Below, piece after piece: positions 43,591 through 51,404 of a DNA stretch of 64,000 nucleotides. This DNA comes from Phycisphaeraceae bacterium (GTDB taxonomy: Bacteria; Planctomycetota; Phycisphaerae; Phycisphaerales; UBA1924). The notes beneath the pieces were generated by a model. That model saw only the letters and a list, made by a program, of their open reading frames with translations. It made no database searches and was not told the DNA's origin. The stretch covers positions 1,054,001 through 1,118,000 of the forward strand of contig JAHBXF010000001.1 in NCBI GenBank assembly GCA_019636615.1, in the 5' to 3' direction. Both the position numbers and the translations under genes were made by a program. The first letter of the stretch is position 1. Every line of letters begins with the position of its first letter.

Positions 43591-43630
43591 GTGGGGGTGT
43601 GGGGGTGTGGGGGTGTGGGGGTGTGGGGGT
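43591..43630 (+). repeat. Five tandem copies of GTGGGGGT
   Basis: An 8-bp unit repeated five times exactly, giving runs of five G residues; G-quadruplex potential on the plus strand. It sits between the terminator of the H1-like gene and the end of the convergent pirin gene. Likely prone to slippage; no function shown. Confidence 0.9.
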
Positions 43631-43644
43631 TGGCGTGAAGCGCG

Positions 43645-44349
<705 letters not shown>

Positions 44350-44401
44350 GGCACCTCCTGTCGTGTGGGCGGCCACGGCGGCCCGGCACGCCCCCGGGCG
44401 A

Positions 44402-44433
44402 ATCGTTTCACACGAAACGATCATGTGTGAAAC
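44402..44433. promoter_or_regulatory. Overlapping palindromes in the pirin promoter (probable operator)
   Basis: ATCGTTTCACACGAAACGAT (44402-44421) is a perfect palindrome with an ACAC centre. GTTTCACAC (44405-44413) also pairs with GTGTGAAAC (44425-44433), a second inverted repeat that shares a half-site. Their position 53-84 bases upstream of the pirin ATG, at the 3' end of marR, suits repressor binding, presumably by the MarR protein. Confidence 0.7.
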
Positions 44434-44951
44434 TACGTGCCCGCCCCGGCCCCGGTTCGCGCTTCCCCGGCCGCCCCGCCGGCGGGCGCGGCGTTCCCAC
44501 GGCGCGCCCGCTCCAAAAGCCCGATCAGCGCGGCCAGATCCTCCCCGCCCATGTGGCCCAGTTGCGCCCGGTGCAGGTGCATCACCGGCTCATCAAGGGC
44601 CGCCAGCGCCTCCAGGCCGCGCGCTGTGATTACCACATACACCGCCCGCCGATCCCGCTCGCCCCGGCGACGGGAGACCAGCCCCTCCCGCTCCAGCCGG
44701 TCTACCAGCCGCGTGACATCCGGCACCCGGGCAACCAACTGCCCGCCGATCTCCTGGCACATGCGCCCTCCCTCGCCCGCCCCCCGCAAGATCCGCAGCG
44801 CGTTGTACGCGGTTTCTGAGAGCCCATGGGCCGCAAAGAGCCGCGCAAACCCCTCGCTCAGCACCGAGGCCGTGCGCAGGAGGTTTAAATACGCCTCTTG
44901 TTCGGGTGTTTCAAAGGGTTTCGACTTGCCAATCTCGTCACCGAGCGTCAT
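44433..44951 (-). CDS. MarR family transcriptional regulator
   Basis: The 172-residue product has the MarR winged-helix fold: LLRTASVLSEGFARLFAAHGLSETAYNALRILRGAG (helices 1-2), MCQEIGGQLVARVPDVTRLVDRLEREGLVSRRRGERDRRAVYVVIT (recognition helix and wing), and a C-terminal dimerisation helix. The wing motif RRRGERDRRAVYV is typical of the family. It probably represses itself and the downstream pirin gene, and a palindrome lies 42-59 bases upstream of its start (44993-45010). The effector is unknown; no sensing Cys pair is evident. Confidence 0.92.
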   Translation of the reverse strand: MTLGDEIGKSKPFETPEQEAYLNLLRTASVLSEGFARLFAAHGLSETAYNALRILRGAGEGGRMCQEIGGQLVARVPDVTRLVDRLEREGLVSRRRGERDRRAVYVVITARGLEALAALDEPVMHLHRAQLGHMGGEDLAALIGLLERARRGNAAPAGGAAGEARTGAGAGT

Positions 44952-44992
44952 CGTGTTCCCTTCTCAGTCGGGCCTTGTGCCCCGGCGTTAAA

Positions 44993-45010
44993 TAGTTGTT
45001 GAAACAAGTA
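44993..45010. promoter_or_regulatory. Palindromic operator upstream of marR
   Basis: TAGTTGTTGAAACAAGTA is a near-perfect inverted repeat (seven of eight pairs) of the size and A/T-rich type bound by MarR proteins. It lies 42 bases upstream of the marR ATG and 158 bases upstream of the divergent gene at 45168. Autoregulation is inferred. Confidence 0.68.
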
Positions 45011-45167
45011 TATGCCCCAAGCGGCGCATCGGGGCCGCGCGGCATGGGGGGTCAGAACTTCTCCCAGAGCCAGACACTCGTGTATCTGTGCCGCGCCCGG
45101 CGGCGATTCCCCTTCTCCGGGCAAGATTTCATTGGCCTTCAGCGCGGGAATACCGATAATTGACCCT

Positions 45168-45653
45168 GTGGAAGAGTCCGCGGCATCATCCCGACCCTTG
45201 ATCGACCCCGGCTGGCTCTTTCTGGCCGCGGGGCTGGGGCTGCTCGCCTGTGTGGTGATCATCCCCGCGCAGGTGGATATCGCCCAGGCGGTCGCGCAGC
45301 GCGACCGGGTGCACGCCGCGGAGGTTCACCGCGAACAACGCATCGCGCGCTACGCCGAGTTCATGGGCGCCATCGAAGCCCAGGAGCCGATGCTCATCCG
45401 CTCGCTGGCCGAAACGCAACTCAACCAGATCCCCGCCGACCGCGGCGCGATCATCCCCAGCGGCGAATCGGCCGCGGGCGATGCTTCCGTCTTCCCTGCG
45501 CTCGAGCCCGAACCGCTCGTGCTTCCCGAATCCACGCGCGAAGTCTCGCGGCTGGAGCGGTGGTGCACCGAGCCGGGCACGCGCCGGTGGCTCATCCTCG
45601 CCGGGGCCCTGTGCGTGCTCGTCGGGTTGCTGCCCGCCGCCAGGCCCCGGTAG
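45168..45653 (+). CDS. Hypothetical protein with two membrane segments flanking a helical loop
   Basis: The 161-residue product has an N-terminal membrane span (WLFLAAGLGLLACVVIIPAQ), a helical, heptad-like stretch (DIAQAVAQRDRVHAAEVHREQRIARYAEF) and a C-terminal span (RWLILAGALCVLVGLLPAA). I do not recognise a family; the shape (anchor, coiled coil) recalls FtsB/DivIC-like septum proteins but no motif supports that. There is no ATG; GTG at 45168 gives a good N-terminus, only a few bases after GATAAT, so a leaderless start is possible. It is divergent from marR and convergent with the HDOD-GGDEF gene 14 bases away. Confidence 0.62.
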   Translation: MEESAASSRPLIDPGWLFLAAGLGLLACVVIIPAQVDIAQAVAQRDRVHAAEVHREQRIARYAEFMGAIEAQEPMLIRSLAETQLNQIPADRGAIIPSGESAAGDASVFPALEPEPLVLPESTREVSRLERWCTEPGTRRWLILAGALCVLVGLLPAARPR

Positions 45654-45666
45654 CGCGCGCCGCACC

Positions 45667-47670
45667 CTACGCGGCGGAGCGCCGGCCCATTCCCCGCGAC
45701 CGCTCGACAAGTTCACGCACACGCATGCACCACGGGTCCGAGTCCGCCGCGAACGCCCCTTTGTCGGCGAAGTCGTCCGCCCCGGCCCCCTCGGCCCTGG
45801 CGCGGGTGTCACCGTCGCTCGTCGCAGAGATCACAATGATGGGGATGTTCTGCGTCGCGGCGTTGCCCTTGATGCGCCGCACAACATCGACGCCCGTCAT
45901 GTCGGGCAGGTTGATGTCGCACAGGATCAGGTCCGGGCTGTGCCCATCGCCGATGGCGCGCATCGCCTCTTCGCCCGTCGCGTACACCGTCACCTCAAAC
46001 CCGCGCTCTTTCGAGAAGATGAACGTGAACAGGCGCGCGGCCAGGGGGTCGTCCTCCACGGCCAGAAGCCTCAGCGTCGACGCGGGTTGCTGACGAGCCG
46101 CGCCCCCGGCCGCATCGCCGCGCGGCGGGCTGCCCGCCCGGTCGGCCGCCGCTGCCGCGGTGGGCGAGCCCTGCGTGCACGACTTCGACCGAACGCAGTT
46201 GCGCCCCGCGTTCTTGGCTTCATACACACACTCGTCCGCCGCGTGCACCAGCGCCGCGGCAGACTCAAATGTGTGGCCCACGCCGGGGTGGTGCGCCGCG
46301 ACCCCCACGCTGATGGTCACGGCCAGCGACAACTGCTCAGTGCCCGACGACACCACGAAGGGGGCCGAGCAGACAAGCCGACGCGCCACCTCGCCGACCT
46401 TCAGGGCGCGGGCCGCGTCCGCGCCGGGCACCACCACGGCGAACTCTTCGCCGCCGTAGCGGCACACCGTGCCGATCTTCCCCAGCGAGCCCGCAAGACG
46501 CGAGGCCAGTTCCTTGAGCACCGCGTCGCCCGCCTGGTGTCCGTGGGTGTCGTTGATCGACTTGAACCTGTCCGCGTCGCAGAAGAGCACCGCCAGGGGC
46601 ACGCGCTCCTCGTTGCTGCGGTCAAAGGCCTGGGCCACCTCGCGGTCAAAGTGGGCGCGGTTGTACGCGCCCGTCAGCGCGTCGGTCACCGTCTGACGGG
46701 TGAGTTCCAGCGTTTCGCGCTGCATCTCTACCTGGTTCTCGATGAGTTGCGCGTGCGCCTGCGCCATGATGGTCGAGAGGTCCGCCGACTCGCCCGCCTT
46801 CACGTCCATGCTCTTGGCCAGAGACTGCGCGCTCTCGTTGATCTGCGCCAGCAACGACCGCGACGCGCCGGGCTCGATGCCGAACCACTCTCGCATGCTC
46901 ACCACAAAGCGGTCCAGCAGCGGCTTGGCGGCGACATCCGCCAAAAACGCCGCGGCGTATCCCGCCGACGCGACCACGCGCAGCAGCGCCGCGTATTCCG
47001 GCCGGCACCGCTCGGGCTGGTGATGCCAGCGGATGCACTCAAAGAGAGGCTCGGGCAGGCGCCACCGCTGGGCCAGGGCCGCGCCTGCCCGGCAGTGATC
47101 CGTGCCCAGGCACTCCACCTCGGCGGCCAGGTGTTTGTCGTGGTCGTTCTCGCCCGAGACAACGGGGTCGTATTCGTCGCGCAGGGTCGAGGCGAAGGCC
47201 AGCACGCCGATGTCCTGCACCAGCGCGCCGACAAAGGCCTCTTCGGGGTCGCAGGCGTTGGTGCTCAGCGCCAAGAGCCGCGCGCCCGAGGCCGAGTAGA
47301 CCGCGCGCCGCCAGTACGCGAGCATGTCGAAACTCTGATTGATCCCCGCGCGCCGGCTCGTCTCGACCAGGCTGAACCCCAGCACGATCGACTTCACCGT
47401 GGTGATGCCCAGCAGCCCCGTCGCCCGCGTGATGCTGGGGCACGGCTTGTTGAGCCCATAAAAACTCGAGTTCACCGTGCGCAGCACCCGCGCCGTCAGG
47501 GCCGGGTCGTTCTGCACCGTGGCCGCGATCTCCTGCGTCGAGACGTTCTTGTCCTGCGTGATCTCGAGCACACGCATCGCCACGCCGGGCAGCGTGGGCA
47601 GGGTTTGGCACTGCATCACCCGTTCGAGTGTTCCGGTGTTGTGCGCGGTGTCATGGCGGGCCTGGGTCAT
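45667..47670 (-). CDS. HDOD - GGDEF - response regulator receiver protein
   Basis: The 667-residue product has, in order: an HDOD domain (residues about 20-215, LPTLPGVAMRVLEITQD to the ...FVGALVQDIGVLA and CIRWHHQPER region), a GGDEF diguanylate cyclase domain (about 335-495, DALTGAYNRAHFDRE..., RYGGEEFAVVVPGAD; the active GGEEF is intact and no RxxD inhibitory site precedes it), and a C-terminal receiver domain (about 545-655; LLAVEDDPLAARLF, DLILCDINLPDMTG with the phosphoacceptor Asp, SATSD, DKGAF). It is thus a likely c-di-GMP synthase controlled by phosphorylation. Placing the receiver at the C-terminus, after the output domains, is the reverse of the common order. ATG at 47670. No histidine kinase is adjacent. 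Confidence 0.93.
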   Translation of the reverse strand: MTQARHDTAHNTGTLERVMQCQTLPTLPGVAMRVLEITQDKNVSTQEIAATVQNDPALTARVLRTVNSSFYGLNKPCPSITRATGLLGITTVKSIVLGFSLVETSRRAGINQSFDMLAYWRRAVYSASGARLLALSTNACDPEEAFVGALVQDIGVLAFASTLRDEYDPVVSGENDHDKHLAAEVECLGTDHCRAGAALAQRWRLPEPLFECIRWHHQPERCRPEYAALLRVVASAGYAAAFLADVAAKPLLDRFVVSMREWFGIEPGASRSLLAQINESAQSLAKSMDVKAGESADLSTIMAQAHAQLIENQVEMQRETLELTRQTVTDALTGAYNRAHFDREVAQAFDRSNEERVPLAVLFCDADRFKSINDTHGHQAGDAVLKELASRLAGSLGKIGTVCRYGGEEFAVVVPGADAARALKVGEVARRLVCSAPFVVSSGTEQLSLAVTISVGVAAHHPGVGHTFESAAALVHAADECVYEAKNAGRNCVRSKSCTQGSPTAAAAADRAGSPPRGDAAGGAARQQPASTLRLLAVEDDPLAARLFTFIFSKERGFEVTVYATGEEAMRAIGDGHSPDLILCDINLPDMTGVDVVRRIKGNAATQNIPIIVISATSDGDTRARAEGAGADDFADKGAFAADSDPWCMRVRELVERSRGMGRRSAA

Positions 47671-48081
47671 TCGTCGTCCTTGACACTTCCGCTATCCCCC
47701 CCGCGCCGGGCGGGCCCGGCATCGACCTTCCTTGGTCGGTGAAGGCATAGGCAAGATGCCCTAGTGATCGGCCATGAACGCGGGGTTGATGATCTGGAGA
47801 CACGCCGGTGGAAATTTCGTGGCGCGGCCCTTGCGCGTTTGCGGGCGCGCACCGCTCGGGCCGAGAATAACAGTGCTTTCCAGCGTCTCTTCGCGGTTTC
47901 CCGGCCACGCCCGCCCGCGGCCCGAGAAGCACAACCCGCGATTTGGGCATCCCCGCGCGCACACCGTGCGAAGAGAGATGTGGAGAAACGTGTGCCCGAC
48001 AACTTTCCAAGGAACGATGCGCGCGATCACGCATCAAAGCAGGAAGGAAGCGAGCACACCAACCAGGGGAGATCAGCGATC
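47671..48081. other. Divergent 411-bp region
   Basis: Between the leftward HDOD-GGDEF gene and the small rightward gene at 48082. It has an AGGGGAG ribosome site at about 48065-48071 for the latter. Reading frames within it lack protein-like composition. I see no RNA gene or further motif. Confidence 0.45.
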
Positions 48082-48321
48082 ATGAAGAAGCGCAGCAGGC
48101 AGGAATCAGACATCGATCCCCTCCGCCTGATCGCCGCCAGTGAAGCGGTGATCCAGGCGCTTCAGGAAACCCAGAACGAACAGGGGCAGGCCTCGCACCC
48201 GCTCTCGCTCCTCGGCTCGCCCGCGCAGCCCGCGTGCCTCACCGAGTTCACGCGCCCCGAGATCGAACAGGCCACCGACTTCCTCGTGCGCCTCGGCGTG
48301 CTCGAACCCGCGCCGGAATAA
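48082..48321 (+). CDS. Small hypothetical protein
   Basis: The 79-residue product has a basic start (MKKRSRQESDIDPLRLIAASEAVIQALQETQNEQG) and an acidic second half, FTRPEIEQATDFLVRLGVLEPAPE, which looks like a short helix-turn-helix-like or helical domain. No family was recognised. The ATG at 48082 follows AGGGGAG, a good ribosome site, which is the main reason for calling it. It stands alone. Confidence 0.6.
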   Translation: MKKRSRQESDIDPLRLIAASEAVIQALQETQNEQGQASHPLSLLGSPAQPACLTEFTRPEIEQATDFLVRLGVLEPAPE

Positions 48322-48560
48322 CGCCCCCGCGACGATCGATCGTTCGCCCCGGGGTGGGTTTTCACCCGCCCGCCCCGGGCGCGATCAAGGCCACTCGCGC
48401 AGCCGCACGCGCGGCGAGCGCAGCGCCCGCCGTGAAAGTCGCGCCATGAGGTGTTTCATCCCAGTCAAAACCGGGGGATGGCCCGCACAACGCCTACAGG
48501 CCGCACGGCCCGCACTGTCTGCGCCGTGCCGCGCATCCCCGGCGCAGATTCACACACGCC

Positions 48561-49448
48561 TCACCCGGGCGGGGGTTTGCCCGTCGCGGGGTCTTGCCCG
48601 CGGAAGTGCCGCACCATGTCACGCATCATCAACATGCCCCGCTGTCGCTGCTCGGGGCTGGCGTGCCCGCCCACGTTGCGGTCCATGAAGTTGAAGAACC
48701 GGCCCAGTTCGCGCCCGCTCGGCGCGCGGTTCGGGTTGTCGCGCAGCCGCTCCCGGTCGCGCTCGGCCTGCCGGCGAACCTCGGCCAGCCGCTGCTCGTC
48801 GGGCACGTCCCGCACCTCGCCCCCCACCGCCTCCATCATCTTCACAAAGTTCACGAAGGTCTCGTCGAGATACCTGCCCCGCTCGCTCTCGGGAACGTTC
48901 GAGTAGTCCTTGGCGTATTTGTCCCACGTGTCCACCGCCAGCCGCGAGGCGTTCTCCTCGATCTGCTTGCGCGCGGCACCCGCGATGCCCATCGCGAAAC
49001 TCGCCATCAGCATCGAGTCTTGCCCGTCCATGCTGCGCAGCCGCTGCACCAGTTGCCCGATGAGTTTCAGCCGCTCCTCAACCGGCAGTTTGTTGAAGTC
49101 GTCGGTCAGCAGCGTGTAGTTGAACACGTCGTCCAGCGGGTCGTTCAGATAGTCCGGCTGGCGCACGGGCCAGAAGGCCACCGCCGCCCACACCACCAGC
49201 GCCGCGCCCAGCGTGCCCCCGCCCACGCGCAGCGCCAGCAGCGTCTTCTTCTTTTTCTTCGGGTCTTCCATCCGGCCGCGCCACCAGCCGTTCAGCCGGT
49301 CGTCGAGGCCAAAGGGCAGCCCCAGCCGCACGCCGCGCGAGGGCACGCGCGGGCGCGCCGCGGGCGTGGCCTTGGGCGCGGCGCGCCCCGGCCCCTTCGC
49401 CGGAATGTCGAGGCCTTCAAGAACGCTGGGAAGTGTTGGGCTGTCCAT
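48561..49448 (-). CDS. Hypothetical single-span membrane protein, partner of a pseudopilin
   Basis: The 295-residue product has a cytoplasmic basic segment (RGRMEDPKKKKKTLLALRVGGG), one membrane helix (LGAALVVWAAVAFWPV, about residues 80-95), then a helical extracytoplasmic domain with charged motifs (EERLKLIGQLVQRLRSMDG, EQRLAEVRRQAERDRERLRDNP, GRELGRFFNFMDRN). I do not recognise a family. ATG 49448 is preferred over GTG 49466. It lies 30 bases after the pseudopilin gene on the same strand, so the two are probably one operon. Confidence 0.65.
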   Translation of the reverse strand: MDSPTLPSVLEGLDIPAKGPGRAAPKATPAARPRVPSRGVRLGLPFGLDDRLNGWWRGRMEDPKKKKKTLLALRVGGGTLGAALVVWAAVAFWPVRQPDYLNDPLDDVFNYTLLTDDFNKLPVEERLKLIGQLVQRLRSMDGQDSMLMASFAMGIAGAARKQIEENASRLAVDTWDKYAKDYSNVPESERGRYLDETFVNFVKMMEAVGGEVRDVPDEQRLAEVRRQAERDRERLRDNPNRAPSGRELGRFFNFMDRNVGGHASPEQRQRGMLMMRDMVRHFRGQDPATGKPPPG

Positions 49449-49478
49449 AGTGCCGCTCGCTGTCACCGGGGTTGGGGG

Positions 49479-50237
49479 TCAGCCGCCCAGCCCGCCGCCG
49501 AACTGAACCACATCCATGAAGAACTCGCCCGCGTTCTCCGCCGCGTTCGAGCGGAAGGGCAGTTTGTCCGCGCGCCAGTCTCCCCAGAAGAGGGCGTTGC
49601 GGTCCCACTTCACTTCCTCCGGGGCGTTCTCGCGCGCCAGTTGCGCAAACCGCGGGTTGTGCCAGTCGTCGTAATCGGTCACCACGGGCAGCCGGCCGTT
49701 CTTCTCATAGGCCTTGCTCACGCCGAACTGCGGGTTGCGCACCGTGGCCAGTTCCGCCGCCACCATGATCTTCCCGGGCGGATAGTCATAACTCCAGCCG
49801 ATCTGCGCCCAGGTGGGACGCGCATCCGTGCCCACCCCGCCGTTGTCCGAGGGGCAGCGGAAGGGATCGGTCACCACCCAGTCGGCGTCCGGCAACGGGC
49901 GAAAGGGCATCGCGACATCGAGGTAGTTGGCCATGATCTCGAGCATGGAGGGGTCGTTCTCGTTGCTCCCCTCGTTGATGGGGCGCACCTTGGGCAGCAG
50001 CACGCCCTTGGCCTCGGTATCCATATAGATCTGCACACCCTGACCGATGCCGCGAAGGTTGGCCAGGCACTTCACGCGCCGCCCGTTCTCGCGGGCCCGC
50101 GCCAGCGAAGGCACCAGAATGCCCAGCAGCAGCGCGATGATCGAGATCACCACGAGCAACTCAATGAGCGTGAACCCGCCGCGCGCCGCCCCGGGCGGGC
50201 GCTTCCCATCACTCTGCCGGCATCGAAACAGCCTCAC
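49479..50237 (-). CDS. Pseudopilin-like protein (prepilin N-terminal cleavage motif)
   Basis: The 252-residue protein contains the type II secretion/type IV pilin signal: RGGFTLIELLVVISIIALLL, with a G-F cleavage and the E at position 5 of the mature protein, followed by VPSLARARENGRRVKCLANLRGIGQGV, the pattern of the planctomycete DUF1559-like pseudopilins. The rest is a globular extracellular domain with Trp and Cys. Prepilin peptidase would cut it; assembly into a pseudopilus is uncertain. I chose GTG 50237 because it lies 5 bases after GGGGAGGT; upstream of this is the ribosome site, not protein. First of a two-gene operon. Confidence 0.85.
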   Translation of the reverse strand: MRLFRCRQSDGKRPPGAARGGFTLIELLVVISIIALLLGILVPSLARARENGRRVKCLANLRGIGQGVQIYMDTEAKGVLLPKVRPINEGSNENDPSMLEIMANYLDVAMPFRPLPDADWVVTDPFRCPSDNGGVGTDARPTWAQIGWSYDYPPGKIMVAAELATVRNPQFGVSKAYEKNGRLPVVTDYDDWHNPRFAQLARENAPEEVKWDRNALFWGDWRADKLPFRSNAAENAGEFFMDVVQFGGGLGG

Positions 50238-50287
50238 GCGGTACCTCCCCACCCGATGAATACCCGGGCTTCAGGCCGGGTCTGGGT

Positions 50288-50304
50288 CGTCTCACACGAA
50301 ACCA
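50288..50304. promoter_or_regulatory. Palindrome matching the pirin operator
   Basis: CGTCTCACACGAAACCA differs from CGTTTCACACGAAACGA in the pirin promoter (44404-44420) at two of 17 bases. It lies 51-67 bases upstream of the pseudopilin start at 50237. The shared regulator is inferred. Confidence 0.5.
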
Positions 50305-50605
50305 TATCCATATCACCACACCACCCGGACACCATCACCCGCGGCCACTTCGTGGCCCCATCGGCGATTCCCTGCCGGCTGCCGCAAGACCACGACTCGA
50401 AACCCCGCCACCACCCCCACGCGCGGCCTCATGGCCGCCGGCCACCGGGTCACTTCGACACCGCACCCTTCTACGTTTCAACCCGCCGGGCGTTTCATGC
50501 CAGCAGGAGCCTGTTTGGGGGGCGGCGGCTTGGGCGACTCGCCCGCAGAATGGCGCATCGGTTCCGGTTGCCGATGACACCGCTCGCGCTCGACGCGCTG
50601 CGGCC

Positions 50606-51214
50606 CCGCCGCTTCGCGGCGGTTGTTGATCGTGTGCCGCGCCCCGTTGCCCCGCGCTCCTCCGCCTCTTGCCACGGCGAAGCCGTGGAGGTTAACTGCC
50701 TTAGGGTCGCCGCGCAGCGGCACCCCCGGTACGCATTCTCAGAAACTCTCGGCGCCGCGAAGCGGCGCGGCCAAGATCATCATCTCGCACTGATGCGGCA
50801 GGCCGGCCCGCAATCGTGCGAACAAACAGGTACGTGGTACTCCTCCGCCCCTGCCGGGGCGGTCTGGTTGATTTATCAGGCTTACACCGGGTTGCGCTCC
50901 GGTCGCCTCGCGGCGACCCTCGCTCCACCCGGTGCTACAACCCTTCGCACCTCCGGTGCGAGGGAAGGCAGATGGGGCCTCTGAAGTATGGGTCGCACAG
51001 GCATCTGGCTTGTGTTCTTCTGCCGGGTGCCACGCGTATGGCGCTTCGCCATGGCGCGCGAGGGGCTCCGCAGTTTCGAAGCGGTAGTTGAGTTATTCCC
51101 GCGCCCCTCGTCTCTCGCCACGGCGAAGCCGTGGTGGTTAACTGCCTTAGGGTCGCCGCGCAGCGGCACCCCCGGTACGCATTCTCAGAAACTCTCGGCG
51201 CCGCGAAGCGGCGC
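50606..51214. repeat. Cluster of short perfect hairpins (REP-like)
   Basis: Examples, all perfect or nearly so: CCGCCGCTTCGCGGCGG (50606-50622), CCACGGCGAAGCCGTGG (50672-50688, again at 51118), GCCGCGCAGCGGC (50709-50721, again at 51155), GCGCCGCGAAGCGGCGC (50752-50768, again at 51198), a 7-bp stem at 50845-50862, GGTCGCC...GGCGACC at 50901-50918, CGCACCTCCGGTGCG at 50946-50960 and ATGGCGCTTCGCCAT at 51038-51052. Loops are mostly three bases (GAA, TTC, GCA, TCC). This is typical of repetitive extragenic palindromes. Confidence 0.85.
50671..50774. repeat. 104-bp direct repeat, copy 1 (copy 2 at 51117-51220)
   Basis: Identical to 51117-51220 except for one base near 50689. The spacing is 446 bp. 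It holds three hairpins. It has no terminal inverted repeats or ORF, so it is not an IS end. Confidence 0.9.
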
Positions 51215-51220
51215 GGCCAA
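51117..51220. repeat. 104-bp direct repeat, copy 2
   Basis: Copy of 50671-50774. The distance to the FGE-like start at 51405 is about 185 bases. Confidence 0.9.
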
Positions 51221-51404
51221 TCTCGCCACCTTCCCACTCACGCGCCCTCATCACCCGGCCTCCCCTCCCCAAACCCCCCATCTTCACCCATAAACAGGGG
51301 GTTTTCGGCCTTCTGCGCCCATTCCGGCCGATTTTCATGGCACCCAGCCCCTTCATGTGGCATATTCCCTTCAGGCGCACCCTCCGCGCCCACGGGCTCT
51401 CCCC

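Larger units (their letters stand above)
50238..51404. other. 1.17-kb gene-free region rich in hairpins and repeats
   Basis: No ORF is convincing. The stretch has an operator-like palindrome at 50288-50304, at least ten short near-perfect hairpins between 50606 and 51214, and a 104-bp direct repeat (50671-50774 and 51117-51220). These are entered separately. It separates the leftward pseudopilin operon from the rightward FGE-like gene, so both promoters must be here. Confidence 0.7.

Noticed and set aside
48594-50984. A 796-codon plus-strand frame over the pseudopilin operon
   Set aside because: Antisense to two supported genes and continues into the hairpin region; low-complexity His/Arg/Pro-rich sequence.
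50671-51220. The two 104-bp copies as ends of a transposon
   Set aside because: They are direct, not inverted, and the 342 bases between them hold no transposase-like frame.
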